A DNA stretch of 37,730 nucleotides, from assembly GCA_017522255.1 (NCBI GenBank), contig JAFWZP010000115.1:1-37730 (forward strand), written 5' to 3'. This document shows positions 33,935 to 37,730 of the stretch, in pieces (position 1 is the stretch's first letter; every line of letters starts with the position of its first letter). The translations under genes and the position numbers were made by a program. A model generated the notes under the pieces. That model ran no database searches. It was not told the origin of the DNA and saw nothing but the letters and a program-made list of their open reading frames with translations. This DNA is from Bacteroidales bacterium. Its GTDB lineage: Bacteria > Bacteroidota > Bacteroidia > Bacteroidales > P3.

Positions 33935-33981
33935 CTATCGGTAGTTATAGATTTTAATTTAAAACTGATAACTACCGATAG
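33935..33981 (-). terminator. Inverted repeat after the DUF4249 gene, probable terminator
   Basis: Perfect 14-bp arms 33935-33948 and 33968-33981 (CTATCGGTAGTTAT and its complement) with a 19-nt loop. It lies just after the DUF4249 stop on the minus strand. It lacks a T tract, so a regulatory or repeat role is also possible. Confidence 0.55.
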
Positions 33982-33999
33982 ATTTTATACTAAGGTTGT

Positions 34000-35001
34000 T
34001 TACCACCCTCTGTATGGGTTCACTATATACGTTGTATTGCTGGGTGTAAGGGGCGATGATAAGCATGGAGATGTTACTCCAAAAATTCCGATACCATTTT
34101 CGATATTACAATGTATTTGTACCGGTTCGCCAAATATTGTGGATATAGAGCTTTGTTTTTCCATTGACAGCATATAGTAATACAAATCGGATGATATTGA
34201 TGATATTTTTATTACGGTTTCGTCGTAATCATATAATCTATGACCATAGAGGCTGAAGCTGAGTTTTATCGAGTAGTCTTTGCCATTTATTTTACTATCC
34301 GAAAATAAAAATCCCATTGCTTCGTATACTTCGCCATCTATAATACTTATGAAGTCCGACATTTCTTCTGCAATTATATAATCATCTATAGATACGTAAT
34401 GCCTATGATTATTATTCTCACCTATTGACATTACCTCTATTTTGTAGAAGTTTTGTTCGTTGGGGTTGTCATGAAGTGTGAATGAAACGTTATATTCGTA
34501 TGTATTTGTGTCATAATATCTATATGTTGAATCTTTTATATAATCATAACCTTCATACTCGTTTATGTGTTCTATTTCGGTTACATATATGTCGGATATT
34601 TCCGGTTTTCGAGGTACTGTACACGACGATGTCATTAAGTCTTCGTCGGGTACTTGAATGTCGAGTTGTAGCATGTCGCCCTCTTGCGGAGTATACGACT
34701 CTATGGTATAATATTTTTTATCATTAATCAGTGTGCTTGTGGCGTTGCCAATAGTATTTCCGTTGACTTTAAGTGTTATGTTGGCATTGTCTACTTCCTT
34801 AAATGATTGGTTATCCAAAAACCAACGGCTGTAGGTTAGTCGCATTTTCAAAGTGCTGTCAACTTCATTGATGGAATTAACCACTACCAAAGGTTCGTAA
34901 TCGATGTAGTCGATATCCACCGGATCTTCGCATGATGTTATAAACAATGTTGCTATAATTGCTGATATTGCGAATTGTGTATATTTGCGTATATTTTTCA
35001 T
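34000..35001 (-). CDS. DUF4249 family lipoprotein, partner of the TonB receptor
   Basis: 333 residues. Signal with lipobox ITSC (MKNIRKYTQFAISAIIATLFITSC). The body matches the DUF4249 pattern: an early EPLVVVNSINEVDSTLKMRLTYSR strand region, VPDEDLMTSSCTVPRKPEI, and a C-terminal domain ending IFGVTSPCLSSPL. Such proteins are usually encoded directly downstream of a SusC-like or other TonB-dependent receptor, and may act as its surface lid or binding partner. Here the receptor stop is 51 nt upstream with no promoter between, so the pair forms an operon. Substrate unknown. Confidence 0.85.
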   Translation of the reverse strand: MKNIRKYTQFAISAIIATLFITSCEDPVDIDYIDYEPLVVVNSINEVDSTLKMRLTYSRWFLDNQSFKEVDNANITLKVNGNTIGNATSTLINDKKYYTIESYTPQEGDMLQLDIQVPDEDLMTSSCTVPRKPEISDIYVTEIEHINEYEGYDYIKDSTYRYYDTNTYEYNVSFTLHDNPNEQNFYKIEVMSIGENNNHRHYVSIDDYIIAEEMSDFISIIDGEVYEAMGFLFSDSKINGKDYSIKLSFSLYGHRLYDYDETVIKISSISSDLYYYMLSMEKQSSISTIFGEPVQIHCNIENGIGIFGVTSPCLSSPLTPSNTTYIVNPYRGW

Positions 35002-35052
35002 ATTATATCCGTTTCTTTAATTAAAATAATGTTGCTATATATTATATATGTC

Positions 35053-37422
35053 TTAGAATTTATATTGATATGATATTGATGGAATTATTGGGAATATTGA
35101 TAGTTGCATCAATTGGTTTCCGCTTTTATATACCATGTATGGGTTGTGTCTGTTGTATACATTGTATACGCTTATGCTCCAAGTGCGTATGCCGTGTTTC
35201 TTTTGTTTGTGGAAGTTCATTCCTATGTCCAATCGATGATAGGCCGGCATTCTGAAGTTGTTTCGGTTTTCTATGTATGCTATTCCATTATAGCTGTATG
35301 GATTTTCTTCAAATTCATGCATTGCCAATGTTGCCGTATTTCCTGTACAATAAACCCATGTGGCACTTACGTCGAATTTTTTGCTTGGTTTATACATAAG
35401 TACTATAGATATATCGTGGCGACGGTCGTATTTTGCGGGGAATGGTTTTCCTCCGCTAAGCACTTGTCCGGGGCGGTCGAATTGCCTCATGGTTTTGCTC
35501 CATGTATAACCTATCCATCCGGTAAATTCGCCCACTGTTTTTTGTGCAAGGAATTCCAATCCGTATGCCCAACCTTTGCCGAGGCATACTTTATCTTCCC
35601 AACCTGTACTGCCACCCCAGAATGAAGCACCATCTTTGTATTCCATCAAATTGTCCATATATTTATAATAGCCTTCCAACGAAAGGTCTACAATATCGTT
35701 TAGGTTGTATGATATGCCGGTGGCTATTTGATGTGCATTCATTGGTTCGATGCGTGCCGTTACGGGCACCCACAAGTCGGTGGGCAGGTTTATGCTCGAG
35801 GTGCTTAGCAGGTGAAGATATTGAGTCATGTAGGCATAGCCGAATTTGGCTGATAGGTTTTCGCTCAATAGCCATCTTCCACTAAGGCGTGGCTGTATGG
35901 AGGGGTAGAAAGTACCTTGTACCAAAAAGCCACTAAGTGCTATACCTCCGTTTATTTTTATCGATTCGGTTATCGACCAATCATCTTCGGCAAAGATATT
36001 CAACTCGTTGGCATGTACTATACTCTCTCCAAATATGGTATCTATAGACATGTTGTCTTCTTCATACATTGTAGAGCTATAATCGGTTTTCATACCTGTT
36101 ACTTCGGGTGTGAATATGTGATGAGTGAGTGTGCCTCCAAACTTTATGTTATGTTCGGGTGTAGGGGTGTAATCAAAATCGGCTCGCAATGCTATATCTT
36201 GTATTCCCGATTTATAGTCCATGCTCATTTCCATTTCTTCCGATCCCCCGCCTATGGATTCATAATAAGACTCTACTCCAAGCCCCAAATTGTTGCGATA
36301 GCGGGTATACGATCCGGTAATATTCATAAACAGTTTTGGATTTATCACATAGTTCCATCTTATACTGCCCACTATATTTCCCCAATTGTATCCCAATTTC
36401 AGATTTCCGTTGTCGCCAAATTCGTTATATTTGATTTTTGCATATATTGCATCATCTCCCATATAATAGCTTGCATACAATCTGCTCTTTTCCGAAAACT
36501 TGTGCGTTATTTTGGCGTTTAAGTCGTAGAAGTAATAACCGGCATTTGTTTTAACTCCCTCTGTTGTTGATATTAAAAGTAGTGCAGGTTGAATCAACGC
36601 ATCGGCATAGGTGCGTCGACCTGATATGCTGAATGTGGTCTTTTCTTTTATTATAGGTCCTTCGAGGCTGAACTTTGCCGATATGGCTCCTATCGATAAA
36701 TTGCCATGATATTCTTTGTCGTTACCGTTGTTGGTAGTGATGTCGAGCACACTCGATAAGCGTCCGCTAAAGTGTGCAGGAAAGCTGCCTTTATATAGTG
36801 TTACGTTCTTTACTGCGTCGGCGTTAAAGGCACTAAAGAATCCTCCAAGGTGGTTGACGTTATAGATGGGCACACCATCGAGTAAGAATAGGTTCTGGTC
36901 GGGACCACCGCCACGTACATACATGCCACTCATGCCTTCCGAGCCACTTTGTACTCCGGGCATTAGTTGAAGGGTTTTCAATACGTCGGTTTCGCCAAAT
37001 AATACGGGTACTGTTTTTAGATGTTCAACCGGTATTGCTATGGCACTTATCTGCGACGATTTTGGGTCAGTAGGGCGTTCGGCTCGTATGGTAACGGTTT
37101 TGAGTTCTATGCTGGGAATTAGCTGTACGTTTAATTCCACCGATGTGTCGCCAAGTTGCAGAGGAAATTGTTCGGGGGTATAGCCGATATACGATATTCG
37201 GATATGTGCCGAATCTTGTGGTAGGGTTAACGAGTAGCGCCCATGCGTGTTGGTGATGGTGCCTTTGCCTGATACTAAGTCTAATACGGTGGCTCCTATA
37301 AGGGTTTCGCCGGTGCTTTTGTCGCTAACGGTGCCACTTACAGTTTGCGAAAAAGTGTAACTTATGCTTCCTATTATAAGGAAGATGCCGACTACCAAAC
37401 GGTGTATGTTTTTACGTGTCAT
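35053..37422 (-). CDS. TonB-dependent outer-membrane receptor with N-terminal carboxypeptidase-regulatory-like domain
   Basis: 789 residues. Signal peptide (1-25), then a CarboxypepD_reg-like domain (about 27-112: VSGTVSDKSTGETLIGATVLD ... YSLTLPQDSAHIRISYIGY), a plug domain (about 135-240: LKTLQLMPGVQSGSEGMSGMYVRGG ... NLFLLDGVPIYNVNHLGGFFSAFN) and a 22-strand barrel ending in the C-terminal aromatic signature SYQYKF. It imports an unknown ligand across the outer membrane using TonB energy. It is shorter than typical SusC (about 1000), and its partner is DUF4249, not SusD, which points to a non-glycan or metal/peptide substrate; that is inference. Strong promoter at 37451-37480. Confidence 0.93.
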   Translation of the reverse strand: MTRKNIHRLVVGIFLIIGSISYTFSQTVSGTVSDKSTGETLIGATVLDLVSGKGTITNTHGRYSLTLPQDSAHIRISYIGYTPEQFPLQLGDTSVELNVQLIPSIELKTVTIRAERPTDPKSSQISAIAIPVEHLKTVPVLFGETDVLKTLQLMPGVQSGSEGMSGMYVRGGGPDQNLFLLDGVPIYNVNHLGGFFSAFNADAVKNVTLYKGSFPAHFSGRLSSVLDITTNNGNDKEYHGNLSIGAISAKFSLEGPIIKEKTTFSISGRRTYADALIQPALLLISTTEGVKTNAGYYFYDLNAKITHKFSEKSRLYASYYMGDDAIYAKIKYNEFGDNGNLKLGYNWGNIVGSIRWNYVINPKLFMNITGSYTRYRNNLGLGVESYYESIGGGSEEMEMSMDYKSGIQDIALRADFDYTPTPEHNIKFGGTLTHHIFTPEVTGMKTDYSSTMYEEDNMSIDTIFGESIVHANELNIFAEDDWSITESIKINGGIALSGFLVQGTFYPSIQPRLSGRWLLSENLSAKFGYAYMTQYLHLLSTSSINLPTDLWVPVTARIEPMNAHQIATGISYNLNDIVDLSLEGYYKYMDNLMEYKDGASFWGGSTGWEDKVCLGKGWAYGLEFLAQKTVGEFTGWIGYTWSKTMRQFDRPGQVLSGGKPFPAKYDRRHDISIVLMYKPSKKFDVSATWVYCTGNTATLAMHEFEENPYSYNGIAYIENRNNFRMPAYHRLDIGMNFHKQKKHGIRTWSISVYNVYNRHNPYMVYKSGNQLMQLSIFPIIPSISYQYKF

Positions 37423-37450
37423 TACAAGTGTATTTTTTTGATTGAGGGTG

Positions 37451-37480
37451 CAAAGTTACACAAAATAATTGATATGGCAA
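37451..37480 (-). promoter_or_regulatory. Promoter of the TonB receptor operon
   Basis: Minus strand TTG (37480-37478), 19-nt spacer, TAACTTTG (37458-37451), about 30 nt before the start codon. Confidence 0.75.
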
Positions 37481-37588
37481 TCATTTTGTCTATTAAAATA
37501 TTTATTCTAATCTTCCTTCTTTGTTTGTCAATACTTTATAGTATAATTTTTTTGTGATATATTCTCTTCGGAAGATGAAAATGTAATA

Positions 37589-37730
37589 AGGCAACTTCTA
37601 AAAATTCCACGTTTCATTAAATTAGAAGAATTATTCTTTAAACTTTTGCGTGCTTTACGTTTTTTCTTGAAATCTTTTTATTTCTTTTTCAATCGTGTAG
37701 CCCGCTACACTCAATCAAAAGAAAGTAAAA
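37589..37730. mobile_element. MITE-like element, second copy, cut by the window end
   Basis: Matches 18453-18594 with no insertion or deletion over 142 bp and, by my count, 11 differences. Its inner hairpin is GTGTAGC/GCTACAC (37695-37701, 37704-37710) where the other copy has GCATAGC/GCTATGC. The right terminal repeat would lie outside the window. Confidence 0.72.

Overview
The window looks like a chromosomal segment of a Bacteroidota bacterium, most likely order Bacteroidales. The evidence is: upstream regions carrying the phylum-type promoter (TTG or TTTG, about 19-20 nt, then TAnnTTTG) and almost no Shine-Dalgarno sites; a SusC-like TonB-dependent receptor paired with a DUF4249 lipoprotein; CTC-family ribosomal protein L25; a long IleRS of the KMSKR type; a Fib_succ_major/FGE-like lipoprotein; and AT-rich intergenic DNA. 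The genus cannot be read from the sequence alone.

Layout. 1-2365 is the 3' three-quarters of a type I restriction subunit, HsdR, cut by the window edge. 2366-3097 has no intact gene: a possible small gene remnant, then about 400 bp built on a 22-nt repeat lattice that includes two large palindromes. 3098-6797 (minus) holds a lipoprotein and two tandem TlpA-like thioredoxin proteins that share a nearly identical 5' end. 7481-8710 encodes the Ser/Thr:Na+ symporter SstT. 9078-11692 holds tRNA-Leu(CAA) facing away from prs, then rplY and a YjjG-like HAD phosphatase. 12075-13481 is aspA behind a roughly 300-nt leader. 13750-18073 holds ileS, a 53-residue membrane protein and a predicted outer-membrane barrel. 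18074-18938 is a repeat-rich gap holding a second 21-22-nt array and a MITE-like element. 18939-20768 is a surface lipoprotein with four Ig/Fn3-like repeats and a C-type-lectin/FGE-like end.

20989-25468 (minus) is a five-gene unit read in the order rhomboid protease, endonuclease/exonuclease/phosphatase protein, nth, rsmG, GT2 glycosyltransferase. 25634-26287 encodes a YiiX-like permuted papain-fold protein from a very clear promoter. 26461-26795 (minus) is a small membrane gene split over two frames at a correctly phased A AAA AAG heptamer. Then come murD, a 55-residue 2[4Fe-4S] ferredoxin (minus), gpsA (minus), a small lipoprotein, rpsA (minus), a TetR regulator (minus), and a DUF4249 lipoprotein with its TonB receptor (minus). 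The last 142 bp repeat the MITE-like element.

Most genes are housekeeping: translation (ileS, rpsA, rplY, rsmG, tRNA-Leu), nucleotide and envelope precursor synthesis (prs, murD, gpsA) and amino acid use (sstT, aspA). The unusual material lies mostly between the genes: (i) a 22-nt-period repeat family at four loci, whose units at distant loci match each other; (ii) a 142-bp dispersed element whose two copies differ at 11 positions, six of which are three compensatory base-pair changes in one hairpin; (iii) the frameshift candidate; and (iv) an IleRS carrying GIHH in place of the canonical HxGH motif.
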